Source: Blastobasis lacticolella (lineage: Eukaryota; Arthropoda; Insecta; Lepidoptera; Blastobasidae). Taken from it: 64,000 nucleotides of DNA. A program made the translations under genes and the position numbers. The notes beneath the pieces were generated by a model, which made no database searches, was not told where the DNA came from, and saw only the letters and a list, made by a program, of their open reading frames with translations. Position 1 is the first letter of the stretch, and the number at the start of each line of letters is the position of its first letter. The stretch covers positions 9,043,545 through 9,107,544 of the forward strand of contig LR990042.1 in the NCBI GenBank assembly GCA_905147135.1, written 5' to 3'. Below are positions 1 to 10,624 of the stretch, in pieces.

Positions 1-156
1 TAAAGAGTCCTAATCTAAATTCTATGTCATAGTCCAAGGTAAAAAAATAAAGGATTTTTAATAATACAATTATGCTTAAGAAAATTATTTAAACCAACAT
101 GAAATAATATGAAATAAGCAAAGACATTGACATATACATAGGGAAATAAGTGTTAC

Positions 157-2230
157 CTGTGTGAAAGTGCAGAAAGACTCAAGAATTTTCTCTATTTCAG
201 GAGGCAGCTTTGGGGGCAGTGTAAGAACAGTCTGTGCTGAAACTGTAATAAAAATTATTGTTTTACATTAATAGCATGAACTCATATTCAACTAGGTGGC
301 ACTATGGGAACGTGAGATCCATTTGTCAAAATACATTATGCAGTTGGTCAGAAAATAAAGAGGTAAGTTGACAGTTGGATTTCAGTCAATAAAACAAATT
401 TACTTTGGCAGTGGGAAGCACGGCTGGTACAACTGGCAAGAAAAACTATGGCAGCCCCCATTGACTACTGAATTATTGCATATTGAATCAATGTAACTCA
501 TTTCAGAATTAGGTAGAGCCAAGATAAGTCTGCACTTAGTTATGATCTCCCTGACATAGTCTTTGTTAGGATTTTTACTTGCTGGCTATCTGTCAAAGCT
601 ATCTTGTGCGCTACTCTAGTTCATTGGTTTACCACAGAATATATATTAGTTACTTAAGGACCATCTGTGGCCTAGTGGTTGAGGTGTCGCTCGTAAGCGA
701 GATGTACGTGGTTTGAATACTGCCATGTACCAATGACTATTCTCTAAGTTATGTAGTTTAACTAACATTAGTTTAACACTAAACAATGCTCTTATAGTGA
801 GGAAAAAGATTATACACATTCAAGAAACTGAATGTATAACTATGAACCAATCATGAGAGTGGTTGCTCTGTTAAAAGGGTCAGACGGCAGTAGCTCCACT
901 GTCATTACCTGACTTGTCAATGTTGACTCTTGCTCTCATGCGAGAGAACACAACTGGAATGTTAACACCATGACTAAACTGAGACTTAACTTACTTACTG
1001 CACTGGCTCAGCGACCCAAAGTGTATCTTGGACATAATATACATTTAGCAATTACATATTATTTATGCACTTACCATCTTTGGTGATTACTTGCTTAATA
1101 ACACTACTTATATGAAGGCTATCACTAGATCTAAGTAAGGGTTTTGTTTTCTTGGAAGACTCTTCTTGTAGTGGACTAGGCATTACCATTTCTTGAGAGA
1201 AGAATCTGGAATAGTAGATATTTTTAATGAAGTTGATGGAACAACAGCAGTTCCAAATCAAGTTACTTAACGCTTTAGCTGGGGCCGATTCAACAATTGG
1301 GTTAAAATTGGTGCTATACATGTGCGCACGACTCATCTGCCTGGTTCATTTTATACACACGCTACAGTACTTTGCACTGCTGCAGCCCCTCAGGTATTTG
1401 AATTAGCAGCGGAAGTGTTAATGAGATGAGACCCAATGCCATAAAATGCTACACATACATAATATGACACCTCTTTCCTGACAAGCCTTTAGCCTATTTG
1501 ACTTCTTCCACATGCAATTTGCATAAACTGTCAGAGAACAATGATTGAAACAATCATAAGTCATTTGAGTGTATGTTTCCAATAGTTATCAATATAAAAG
1601 TAGAAAATGGTGTAATAATTATACTCTTTTGAGTTAGGTAGTCGGGCCTAGTGGATTGTCTCAACAGTAACAATTATAATTGGCCTCTGGTGAAGGCATT
1701 TTTACACGCGGCCAATAGCCGGGACCAAAAACAATGTATTGGCTTGAATTGCTTGTTCTTTCTCAGTGACTCAATATCTTGGCTTTGTGGATTAACCCAC
1801 GTGTAAAAGGGACCTAAATGACGCATACACCACATTTAGACATTCTAGGTACTTACATTTCATTAGCTTCTTCAGCAATCTTCTCCAAAACGGGATCGGG
1901 TGATGGTTCGAACTGACTGTTGCAAGCAACGATATCTGCAGGCACCAGAGTGCATGCTTGATCTATGTCCCAGCGGAAGGATCCACTGGTCTTCTTCTTG
2001 TATATTTTGCACATCCCAGGACTAAAACAACACGATACGAATGTAAAAAGTAACATGCTGCGCGAATTTAAACAAGCTGTTAGTTTTTAGGGAATATATA
2101 GCAATTACCTGCATATTGGATTATGTAGACTTTCAATTAACACCCTATCGAAAGGGTTACAAATTTTTCTGTTCGTCGGTGGCGTAGATTTACATTTATT
2201 GCTGTCTGGACTCTCATTTTTGTCGCACAT
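157..2230 (-). CDS. bora: bora (aurora borealis), N-terminal four coding exons; 3' part outside window
   Basis: Bora is the cofactor through which Aurora A activates Polo kinase at mitotic entry. Four minus-strand exons join in frame: 2109-2230 (ATG at 2230-2228), 1857-2021, 1075-1205 and 157-242. All introns have GT-AG ends (donors gtaattgc, gtaagtac, gtaagtgc, gtaacact), and exon sums of 122, 287, 418 and 504 nt keep the frame, giving 168 residues before the next donor at 156. Family landmarks as I know them from human Bora appear in order: NPFDR and CSPGM (exons 1-2), GSFRWDIDQACTLVPADI (human ..FRWSIDQL..NPVEID), then EIFFSQEMVMPSPLQEE (human EEFFTKDVIVPSPW), then SAQTVLTLPPKL (human ACQTLLSLP). 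The Ser-Pro in VMPSP is residue 106, equivalent to the human Cdk1 site S112. Intron 3 (243-1074) carries a SINE. The first ~156 bases are intron; downstream exons are not in the window. Fold and function are inferred from homology. Confidence 0.9.
659..975 (+). repeat. tRNA-derived SINE, near full length, in bora intron 3
   Basis: The head looks like a tRNA gene. A pol III A-box-like TGGCCTAGTGG lies at 668-678 and a B-box-like GGTTTGAATAC at 710-720. It is followed by the family body (gtgaggaaaaa) and the shared 3' block around GGCAGTAGCTCCACTGT and GAGAGAACACAAC. The 3' block recurs at 4870, 6400, 24573, 49976 and 56318-56970. This copy lies antisense to bora, inside its third intron. The diverged B box and the non-tRNA body argue against a functional tRNA gene. 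Confidence 0.75.
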
Positions 2231-2486
2231 TTCGAAAGTAACGTTAGAAAATTATGTACACAATACAATGACCCCAACCACCCCAACCAACCGCTGGCCT
2301 GGCTCCATCTGTCATTTTTTTCAGATTACAAACCATAGACCTGTCTGTGTTGCTGGGATTATCCAAAAATTACCGCTCAACTTATAATTATGCTCTGTCT
2401 AAAATAGGATGGATAATTTTGACAGCTCACTAATTGTTGGTCCTTGGCACACGCCTATGAAGTTACGGAAAATGTCGTACTTCATA

Positions 2487-4354
2487 GGCGGATACTACAC
2501 ACACGATATTTATCGTGATTCACGCAGGATCACGATATTTATCGAGTGTGTAGCCTAGAGTATGGCGAATACTACACACACGATATTTATCGTGATACGT
2601 ATCGTGATCCATATCGAGTAATATTTTGGATCGCAAGTCGACCCTACACACACGATAAGAATCGTCGATATTTTCATTAGTCTATGCATTCTTTCATTCA
2701 TTTTGATGGCTGAATAGACTAAGTTGCCAATGCCTAACCTAAAAAAAAAGCATTATTGAAGCGTCGCTGGTGTATATTTACGATTTTTAAGTATTTTTAC
2801 CAAAATGACTGATAAAGCTAGCGTTGCTATAGTATTAGCATTAGGATTAAAAAGACGCGTGAAGAGAAAAAGATGAGAAAAATTATGAGGATGAGGATCT
2901 TGTTGACTTTTTATACTTTTATAGTAACTGTCCAGGTCCATAGTGGCCACAGCAGCTTGAAAATAAACACAAACAATGAAAATAAATTTGATATTACGTT
3001 ATTTATCTGTCAGTTTGACAGAAATGTCGTGATAAATATCGACTAGATACTAGACGCTCGATATATATCGCACGATAGTTGATACGGATCGTAGATTTCT
3101 GGATTTTCGGAAATCCTGTGATCCGTATCACGATTCGTGATACTCTAGGCTACACACTCGATAAATATCGTGATCCTGCGTGAATCACGATATATATCGT
3201 GTGTGTAGTATTCGCTTATAAGCGGATACTACACACAGCGATCCAAAATATTACTCGATATGGATCACGATACGTATCACGATATATATCGAGCGTCTAG
3301 TATCTAGTCGATATTTATCACGCCATTTCTGTCAAACTGACAGATAAATAACGTATTTTCAAATTTATTTTCATAGTTTGTGTTTATTTTCAAGTCGCTA
3401 TGGCCACTATGGACCTGAACAGTTACTATAAAAGTATAAAAAGTCAACAAGATCCTCATCCTCATAATTTTACTCATTTTGTTCTCTTCACGCGTCTTTT
3501 TAATCCTAATGCTAATACTATAGCAACGCAAGCTTTATCAGTCATTTTGGTAAAAATACTTAAAAATCGTAAATATACACCAACGACGCGTCAAAAATGC
3601 TTTTTTTTAGGCTAGGCATTGGCAACTTAGTCTATTCAGCCATCAAAATGAATGAAAGAATGCACAGACTAATGAAAATATCGACGATTCTTATCGTGTG
3701 TGTAGGGTCGACTTGCGATCCAAAATATTACTCGATATGGATCACGATACGTATCACGATATATATCGTGTGTGTAGTATCCGCCTATCGCGAATCGTGA
3801 TACGGATCACAAGATTTCCGAAAATCCAGAAATCTACGATCCGTATCAACTATCGTGCGATATATATCGAGCGTCTAGTATCTAGTCGATATTTATCACG
3901 ACATTTCTGTCAAACTGACAGATAAATAACGTAATTTCAAATTTATTTTCATAGTTTGTGTTTATTTTTAAGCCGATGTGGCCACTATGGACCTGGACAG
4001 TTACTATAAAAGTATAAATAGTCAACAAGATCCTCATCCTCATAATTTTACCCATTTTTTTCTCTACACGCGTCTTTTCAATCCTAATGCTAATACAAGC
4101 TTTATCAGTCATTTTGGTAAAAATACGTAAAAATCGTAAATATACACCAGCGACGCGTCAAAAATGCTTTTTTTTTAGGCTTGGCATTGGCAACTTAAGT
4201 CTATTCAGCCATCAAAATGAATGAAAGAATGCATAGACTAATGAAAATATCGACGATTCTTATCGTGTGTGTAGGGTCGACTTGCGATCCAAAATATTAC
4301 TCGATATGGATCACGATACGTATCACGATAAATATCGTGTGTGTAGTATCCGCC
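2487..4354. mobile_element. composite of three nested copies of one palindrome-rich MITE (GGCGGATACTACACAC ends)
   Basis: The ends are exact inverted repeats for about 33 bp (GGCGGATACTACACACACGA.. and its complement). The insertion is flanked by ATA on both sides (2484-2486, 4355-4357), confirmed against the empty site at 10.7 kb. Inside the outer copy O (2487-2563 plus 3789-4354) sits a second insertion flanked by TAT (2561-2563, 3786-3788). It consists of copy A (2564-3216, inverted) and copy B (3221-3785), head to head with only TATA between them. All copies share the internal block with TTACTATAAAAGTATAAA, and all are full of CGATATTTATCG-like palindromes. No transposase is present, so mobilisation would need an enzyme in trans. 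The superfamily is uncertain; 3-bp duplications would fit a PIF/Harbinger relative. Confidence 0.85.
2805..2876 (+). pseudogene. 23-codon stub in MITE copy A, possible transposase N-terminus remnant
   Basis: ATG followed by MTDKASVAIVLALGLKRRVK and a basic tail, then TGA. The same start is present in copy B (minus strand, MTDKACVAIVLALGLKRRVK) and, with a small deletion that shifts the frame, in copy O (minus strand near 4111). A short hydrophobic stretch followed by a KRR-rich run resembles the start of PIF/Harbinger-type transposases as I know them, but it is too short to be sure. I read it as a relic carried by the MITE, not a functional peptide. Confidence 0.3.
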
Positions 4355-4408
4355 ATAGACAGGCCCTTTAGTGAAGTGCCTCATACTTTCTAAAATCGGT
4401 ATTGACGA

Positions 4409-4869
4409 TTACGTTACGCTATTTCTAAAGCACTTAGCTAAGGCTCTAGATGCACGGTTTGTTTCTTTTATTTATTAACACCTATTACATGTAGATATAT
4501 ATTGATATAAATATAAACTTATACAACCAATTACAAAGTTTGACCAATTACATTTAAATTATACGAAAAAGCACGTCCATAGGCTGCGGTGAGTGCAGGC
4601 CGTAAGCACCTTAGTGGTATGAAAAAAAACCGACACGCTCTATCAGCCCAGCAGCGGTAATGCCGATCTCCGATAATACGCTGCCATTTTGATTTCACCT
4701 TGTGAAATGATGTAACAGAATTCGTACTGCCAAACTCAGTTAAACGTTAACGTTAAGATGCGTAGATAGTAAAAAAAAATTTGCAGGGTGGTCAGCCTCA
4801 ACGCCCGATATTATGCGGAGCGATTTATCAAGCAAGCCCAGCATTTTGAAAGCTCTTTCTCTAAACATA
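4409..4869. other. intergenic, nothing recognised
   Basis: AT-rich sequence between the split MITE and the SINE. I see no splice-flanked exon, terminal repeats or RNA gene in it. Confidence 0.5.
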
Positions 4870-5164
4870 TAATCTTGTCGTTTATGTCCCGGTCGTACTC
4901 TCACGCACGAGCGCCCGGGGTCCGCCTTGATAATGATCTAGGATTTGGCAGATCAGATATTTACAGTGGAGCGACTGCTTCTGACCTCCGTAACCGTGCT
5001 ACCAGGGGAACCTGACAAGTTTGGATCATCGTTACACATTCAGTCGCCTGAATATACAGATTTCATCACGATGTTTTCCTCACCGTAGAAACATGGCCGC
5101 ACTTTGATTCGAACCCAGTACCTCTCGCTTACGAGTCGGATTTAACCACTCGGCCACCGACGGT
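4870..5164 (-). repeat. tRNA-derived SINE, best-preserved full-length copy
   Basis: Read on the minus strand the element starts near 5164 with a tRNA-like head: GGTGGCCGAGTGGTTAAA (A box), then GGTTCGAATC (B box). It continues through GTGAGGAAAACATCG and a TTCAGGCGACTGAATGTG segment, then the shared 3' block (GCAGTCGCTCCACTGTAA, GATCTGCCAAATCCT, GGCGGACCCCGGGCGCTCGTGC), and ends near 4870 in ACAAGATTAT. Length is about 295 bp. The head resembles a Ser/Leu-type tRNA. This copy serves as the reference for the partial ones. Confidence 0.85.
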
Positions 5165-5439
5165 TGCTTGAAATCTCTTTGAGTAGTCGTGTAGTAAATT
5201 GGACGTATACAATAACTTGTAGTCCAACATTCATTAGCGTATCTAGGGCTATTTTCCAGGGGGGCCCGGCCCCTGAAGTGACCGATGAAGCCGAGTCAAT
5301 TGCCAATGTACAGCCAGTGAGCACCCCATCCTGGGATGGGCACCAGACCATTCCTACGCCTATGCCAACAGTACTCCCAGATCATGGTCTAGGTTGACTC
5401 TGGGATTAAAAACCCCATTAAGAACATGTTTTTTATTTA

Positions 5440-5475
5440 CTAGCGGCCCGCCCCGGCTTCGCACGGGTACCACTA
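5440..5475 (+). repeat. fragment of the ACTAGC..GGCTTCGCACGGG dispersed repeat
   Basis: TACTAGCGGCCCGCCCCGGC followed by TTCGCACGGGTA is the 5' signature of a very common lepidopteran dispersed repeat. Longer copies are at 20090, 24504, 40649 and 52554. Only the first ~35 bases are recognisable here. Confidence 0.6.
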
Positions 5476-6199
5476 CGGGTACACAGGTTACACACGACCG
5501 CTGCGTAGGAAGCCGACCGCGCGAGTGAGCCGCGCGGCACTTTATTTCTTGATGACATTGTCTCCCCTCTCGTACCCCGTGCTGCCTAAATAGCCGAGCG
5601 GACTGAGCGGCGAACACGCGACTTTTTTCTAATATTCACATGTTTAAACTCGTGATATCTTTCGAATGGAATGTCTGAATTGAATAATTCAAAAAGTTAT
5701 ATAAAGGCATTGAAGCAGTCGTGAATATGAAGTAATTGATTTTGATAAAGATTAATACCAAGGTACAAATAGAGAGCGTTTTTAAGCGGCGGCAATATAC
5801 AGATAACCTTTCAAGATCTCCTCGGAGTTTGTCGCAGCCAACCACATTACAATACACTACAATACACATTATACGTACGTGCAATTTGGCTTATTTTTAT
5901 GGAAAATAATAATGGTTTGTTATAACCGTAAAATTTTAAACCGGGGCTTACCCGTGACGCGTAAACGTCATTACGTCTATCCATATAGGAAAGCGCAGTT
6001 TCCAGGAGTGCGGCAACTATACATATAGAGGTAGGTATCAAATGTATGATAATGAAGCTATTCGAACGTAATATCATAGACCAACCACTCTTCCAGAAAC
6101 GCTCCCTGACGAAATGCCAGTACGGCTGATGACATCGCACTGGTTAGCAAGCGCAGGCAGGATTTTGAAACCGCTAAACATGACGCAGAAAGTGCAGGA

Positions 6200-6320
6200 A
6201 AACGATCCTTGAAATTATTCACATGGGAAACAATGGTGCCAATCGAACAGATAAATTCAAGTACATCGGATCAGTGCTGCATGAGTGTGGAGTTATCCAT
6301 TCCGATGTAATATCCATCCT
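6200..6320 (+). pseudogene. short RTE-type reverse transcriptase remnant
   Basis: The frame through 6223 reads RTDKFKYIGSVLHECGVIHS followed by DVIS. This resembles the (F/Y)xYLGSxxxxDGxIxxDVxxR segment just after the RT catalytic core of RTE-clade LINEs. The segment is tiny and degrades on both sides. It is not continuous with the RTE copy at 6682-8211, where the equivalent segment (YTYLGQIV) is at about 7640. Confidence 0.45.
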
Positions 6321-6399
6321 GTATATGTGCAGCTTGGGCCAAATGGCGGGAGCTCAACTAACCCTTAACTCTCTACCCTCACCCTTAAAAAAAAAACAT

Positions 6400-6490
6400 G
6401 GGGCCCATGATCCAGAATTTGGTGATCAGGTAATTACAGTGGAGCGACTACCATCTGACCTCCGTGACCCTGCTACCAGGGGAACCTACT
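6400..6490 (-). repeat. partial copy of the tRNA-derived SINE (3' body only)
   Basis: It contains the complement of the SINE 3' block: CATGATCCAGAATTTGGTGA, then TTACAGTGGAGCGACTACCA and TGCTACCAGGGGAACCT. The tRNA head is missing. It lies between two RTE remnants. Confidence 0.7.
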
Positions 6491-6681
6491 GTTATTACCG
6501 GATCTGAAAAATTCTCGATTATAGTTGGTCAATGTGTCCACTGCTGTACGCAGTGGGCAGATTTCACGTAATCTCGTTCGAGATCGAATTGGCACAGATA
6601 CAGATAAAGACTTGATGGCCATAGTACTGATAGTTAACCAGCCAGTTTCCGAAGTATCTATGAGGACATGATGAAGAATAG

Positions 6682-8211
6682 CCTCTACTAATTACAATTA
6701 TCCCGGATATCCCGGACATCAGCCTGTACGAGATTTGTATGGCTCTCAAACAGTTTAAGAACAACAAGACGCCGGGTGATGATGGAATTACGGCTGAGCT
6801 TCTGAAAGCTGGTGGCAAACCTGTGCTTAAGACCCTTCAGAAGCTGTTCAATTCCGTCATCCTCGAGGGCAAAACGCCGGAAGCATGGCACAGAAGCATA
6901 GTGATATTGTTCTTCAAGAAAGGTGATAAGGCTCTCTTGAAGAACTTCAGACCAACATCGCTACTGACCCATGTCTATAAGCTGTTTTCGAGAGTCATTA
7001 CGAATCGTCTCGCACGCAGGTTTGATGACTTCCAGCCTCCCGAACAAGCCGGATTCCGAAAAGGTTTTAGTACCATATACCACATACATACGCTGCGGCA
7101 GGTTGTACAGAAGACCGAAGAGTATAACCGGCCATTATGCTTGGCGTTTGTGGACTATGAGAAAGCCTTCGATTCGATCGAAACTTGGGCGGTGCTTCAG
7201 TCTCTACAGCGGTGCCAAATTGACTATCGATATATCGAAGCATTGAAGTGTTTGTACAAAAACGCCACTATGTCAGTTCGTCTCCAGGACAAGACCACAG
7301 AACCTATTCAGCTGCAGCGAGGTGTTAGACAAGGTGATGTCATATCTCCGAAGTTGTTCACCGCTGCACTGGAGGATAGCTTTAGGCTTCTGGACTGGGA
7401 CGGACTTGGCATCAATATTAACGAGTACCTCACGCACCTCAGATTTGCTGACGATATCGTAGTCATGGCTGAAACCCTGGAAGACTTGGGCAAAATGCTC
7501 GATGACCTCTGTAGTGCCTCTCAACAAGTAGGTCTTAAAATGAACATGGACAAGACGAAAATTATGTCGAATGTCCATGTTGTGACTACTCCAGTGACAG
7601 TTGGAGGCACTCCACTTGAAGTTGTTGACGACTATACATACCTAGGACAAATAGTCCGGCTAGGTAGGTCCAATTTCGAGAAAGAGGTCAATCGACGAAT
7701 CCAACTCGGTTGGGCAGCGTTCGGGAAGCTACGCCACATATTTTCGTCCCAATTACCGCAGTGTCTCAAGACGAAGGTCTTTGACCAATGTGTGTTGCCA
7801 GTGATGACTTACGGAGCTGAAACGTGGCCACTTACTATGGGCCTTATAAGAAAGCTCACTGTTACCCAAAGGGCAATAGAAAGAGCTATGCTCGGAGTTT
7901 CTTTGCGCGATCGAGTCAGAAATGAGGAGATCCGCAAGCGAACCAAGGTCACCGACATAGCTCTAAGGATTGCCAGACTGAAGTGGCAGTGGGCAGGGCA
8001 CATAGCTCGAAGAACAGATGGCCGATGGGGCAGTAAAGTTCTCGAGTAGCGACCACGTACCGGTAGACGCAGCGTGGGTAGGCCTCCTACAAGGTGGACC
8101 GACGACCTGGTAAGGATCGCAGGTACCAGCTGGATGCGGAAAGCACAGGACCGGTCTTTGTGGAGATCTCTGGGGGAGGCCTATGCCCAGCAGTGGGCGT
8201 CTTCTGGGTGA
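6682..8211 (+). pseudogene. RTE-clade LINE reverse transcriptase, 5'-truncated, one in-frame stop
   Basis: The frame is open from 6682; its first ATG is at 6739, and a TAG interrupts it at 8047-8049. Target-primed RT motifs appear in order: KNNKTPGDDGITAELLK, FRPTSLL, FVDYEKAFDS (catalytic Asp), RQGDVISPKLF, FADDIVV (catalytic FADD), MNMDKTKI, YTYLGQIV, GAETWPLT and a C-terminal region ending WQWAGHIARR. Past the TAG the same frame continues RPRTGRRSVGRPPTRW to QQWASSG and a TGA at 8209-8211. RTE proteins as I know them have Trp before RPRTGRR, so one TGG-to-TAG change explains the stop. The upstream endonuclease domain is absent, as expected of a 5'-truncated LINE. Otherwise the RT is intact, so the insertion is fairly young. 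Confidence 0.9.
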
Positions 8212-8714
8212 TTTGATGAATTACAGCTGTCTGTACAGAATTCGTATCTTATTCGGGCGACCAGGAGTTGTAATTCATAATTGGAATCGGGCGTTGATCT
8301 TGATGTTTTTAATACGAGCGTTCACGCAGCGCGTAAATTGCTAAGTAGCGTATTCTTTAAGCAGTAAGTATTGGGTGGGTATTTTGTTCTGTCATTTGAT
8401 TGCTAATTTGTTATTTAACTGCTAAATATTTTTTACTTTATTTTATCATGTCATTTGATATTTCGTGTGCCTACGGAATTTGCTTCGGCTATCTACCTAT
8501 GCTAAGTTTATAAACTATTCTAGATCTATTAGTGAAAGGCTATTATTAGCTAACAGTTTTTTACCATTAAGTACTGATTTGTTTGATAAGCTGATGATCT
8601 TCCAAATAAATAAATAGGATCCAGCAGTTATCTAGAATGAGAGAAACATAATAAAATTAAAATCTCCGCCGTCTATGAAATGACGTAAACAAATAAATTA
8701 CAAAAGGTAAACAG

Positions 8715-9225
8715 CATGTCCATGTCGACAGCTCTCTCAGTTGGGCGGCTCATGTAACTGAGATTAGCAGGAAGGTTACCTCGACTCTCTGTGCCCTTTA
8801 CAGATTTAAGTTTTCCTCCCTCCTGCTACCAAAATGTTACTTGTGCAGTCCTTGATTTTGCCTATTATAGACTACACAGATGTGTGCTGCTCTGACATGA
8901 ATCATTACCTTCTCAGTAAACTGGATCACCTTATAAATAACTGCATAAGGTTCATTTTCAGCTTACGTAAATACGACCACATCTAGGACTTTCGCGCCAA
9001 ACTGAAATGGCTCCCTATCCGACAACGTTGAAATTTGAGGATCCTTACCCTACTTCATTCGATCCTGCATGACCCGGCTATCCCTAATTATTTAAATTAT
9101 CTCTTCCTTCGCCTTATCTTATTGTTTCTCCTGCACCGTCTTTTTCAAGTTTGACTGGTGGATAAGGCTACTTTAGCTTTAAGTCCGCCAATGTACCTTT
9201 AGTGCATAAAGTTTTAATAAATAAA
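8715..9225 (+). pseudogene. CR1/Jockey-type LINE, 3' end of reverse transcriptase ORF plus tail
   Basis: Translated in pieces, with a frameshift near 8838 and stops near 8991 and 9029, it reads SLSWAAHVTEISRKV, then LLVQSLILPIIDYTDV, KLDHLINNCIRFIF, and FRAKLKWLPIRQR followed by ILTLLHSILHDP. This is the conserved carboxy-terminal pattern of arthropod CR1/Jockey-type LINE RTs (SW..HV..I..K, LVQSLVLP..DY, CIRF, KLKWLP). The element ends near 9225 in TAATAAATAAATAAAC, a typical (AAAT)n tail. It is non-functional. Confidence 0.8.
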
Positions 9226-10184
9226 TAAACAAACGTTTTGTAATAATTTTTAATAATGTAAAAATACACCCAATAATATATAATTTTATGTGTTTAATAA
9301 TGTGAAGTAGAATTGCCACCCGTGGCATTAAAACGTCCTGGTGCCCGTTCCACCAAAAAAACAAGAAGTTACAGATGTGAGAATCCAGCCAGACACACAC
9401 CCCAATGCCCTTAACTTTATAGTAAAACCCAATATTGCCTTTTCCAATTAGGTATTTAGAAAACGAGAGATCATTTCCCCAAAAGAAATACTCTAATCTA
9501 AATTCGAGTCGAATCAAAACATTTGTAGAACGTAGTTCCAACATGTCTGTTTTTTATACAAGATACTAATCTCTCATTTTTCATTTTCCGCTAAAAGGAA
9601 AATGTATCATATATTAATAACATTATTAAATGCCAAAATTTGAAATATTGTTTGAAAATATTTAATTTTGTATTGTTTTGACTTATGACGCATGTAATGC
9701 AATTTATGGGTCAATCGGCCATTAGAGCCTGACGGGCCAAACCCAAGTAATTAAAAAACACAAATCCCAGAAATACTATTACATTAAAATTGAAAATTAA
9801 TGTTTCTGAACTGAACAGTTGTTTGAAAAGGGAATCCTAATAATCGTAAGTATACATGTAACTGTTCATAAGGGCAAGAGTTCACAGAGGTCAGTTACCA
9901 ACCTGGTAGTCACTCTACTGTAATTATACCAATATATGTTGGAACACACATAACATCGCAGATAAGCTGCAAGAATACCGGCTTTGATGCTATGGCCACG
10001 TCTCGCAGACCGGCAAGTTCGTGGGTTAGTCGTTTTTCTATTTAAAATAAATTCTCGTTATGTTACTTTTTGAGCTGGCTTGTGTTACTTTTGAATATCG
10101 TTCACTGGCAACACTGCCCGTAACGGCAACCCTGGCTGAAGTAGGATTCCTCTGTAGGAGCAGTGTAATCGCAACGCCTTAATG
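9226..10184. other. intergenic, no supported feature
   Basis: AT-rich sequence between the LINE tail and the first Harbinger-type MITE. A 121-codon minus-strand reading frame (9179-9544) has low-complexity hydrophobic composition, matches no family I know and overlaps the LINE tail. I do not call it a gene. Confidence 0.5.
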
Positions 10185-10187
10185 TAA

Positions 10188-10602
10188 AGCGCGCTCCACA
10201 TGTGGACAGTTCCGCGGGAACACTAGAATGTAGAGGTAGTATTCGTGTAGACCCGTGCATATTTGGCATGTCTCGCCTATTTCATAGACTAAGTAGAGAT
10301 AGTTTGTTGTCGTCTCAATTCGATCGATTTTATATTTATATTTCTAGCGCTTTTTCCCGTAACAGGTTCGGGGTACACTAGACCATGATCCAGGATATTA
10401 GTAGATCAAGTAATTACAGTAGAGAAGCTGCCATCACCTCTGTGACCCTGTTTACAGTAGATTACCGATATTACACCGATAAATCGATAAAATGTCGCAC
10501 GTTTTAACACCACCACATCCCTAATAGGCGAGAATGTAGAGGATCGATCAAAGTCCCGGCAAAAGTTTCGCCGGAAGTTTCGGCGAACATGTGGAGCGCG
10601 CT
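10188..10602. mobile_element. PIF/Harbinger-type MITE, copy 1 (TSD TAA)
   Basis: Terminal inverted repeats of 16 bp (AGCGCGCTCCACATGT and its complement) bound a 415-bp non-coding element. TAA is duplicated immediately outside (10185-10187, 10603-10605). A 3-bp TWA duplication is the hallmark of PIF/Harbinger elements. The interior carries about 85 bp of the tRNA-derived SINE (10370-10457). The sister copy is at 11373-11796. Confidence 0.88.
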
Positions 10603-10624
10603 TAAGGATGTAGCCATGTATGCT

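Larger units (their letters stand above)
2395..4408. mobile_element. older MITE (same family as 10625-11198), split by the composite insertion
   Basis: Bases 2395-2486 (tgtctaaaatagg, acagctcactaattgttgg, cgtacttcata) and 4355-4408 (acaggccc, tttagtgaagtgcc, aaaatcggtattg) match, in the same order, the continuous element at 10625-11198. In that copy the junction reads cttcatagacagg without interruption. Here it is split by 1.87 kb of a different element. No right terminal repeat is visible past 4408, so this copy is also truncated. Confidence 0.75.

Noticed and set aside
659..730. A tRNA-like gene (A and B box sequences, and similarly at 5090-5164 on the minus strand)
   Set aside because: The B box is degenerate in the first copy, and in both cases the tRNA-like part runs directly into a shared repeat body, so these are SINE heads.
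2753..4112. Similar 60-76-codon frames on both strands (MATMDL.. and the antisense set)
   Set aside because: They repeat because the MITE itself is present three times; the frames overlap antisense and are incidental to the element.
9179..9544. 121-codon minus-strand frame
   Set aside because: Hydrophobic low-complexity composition, no family motif, overlaps a LINE tail on the opposite strand.
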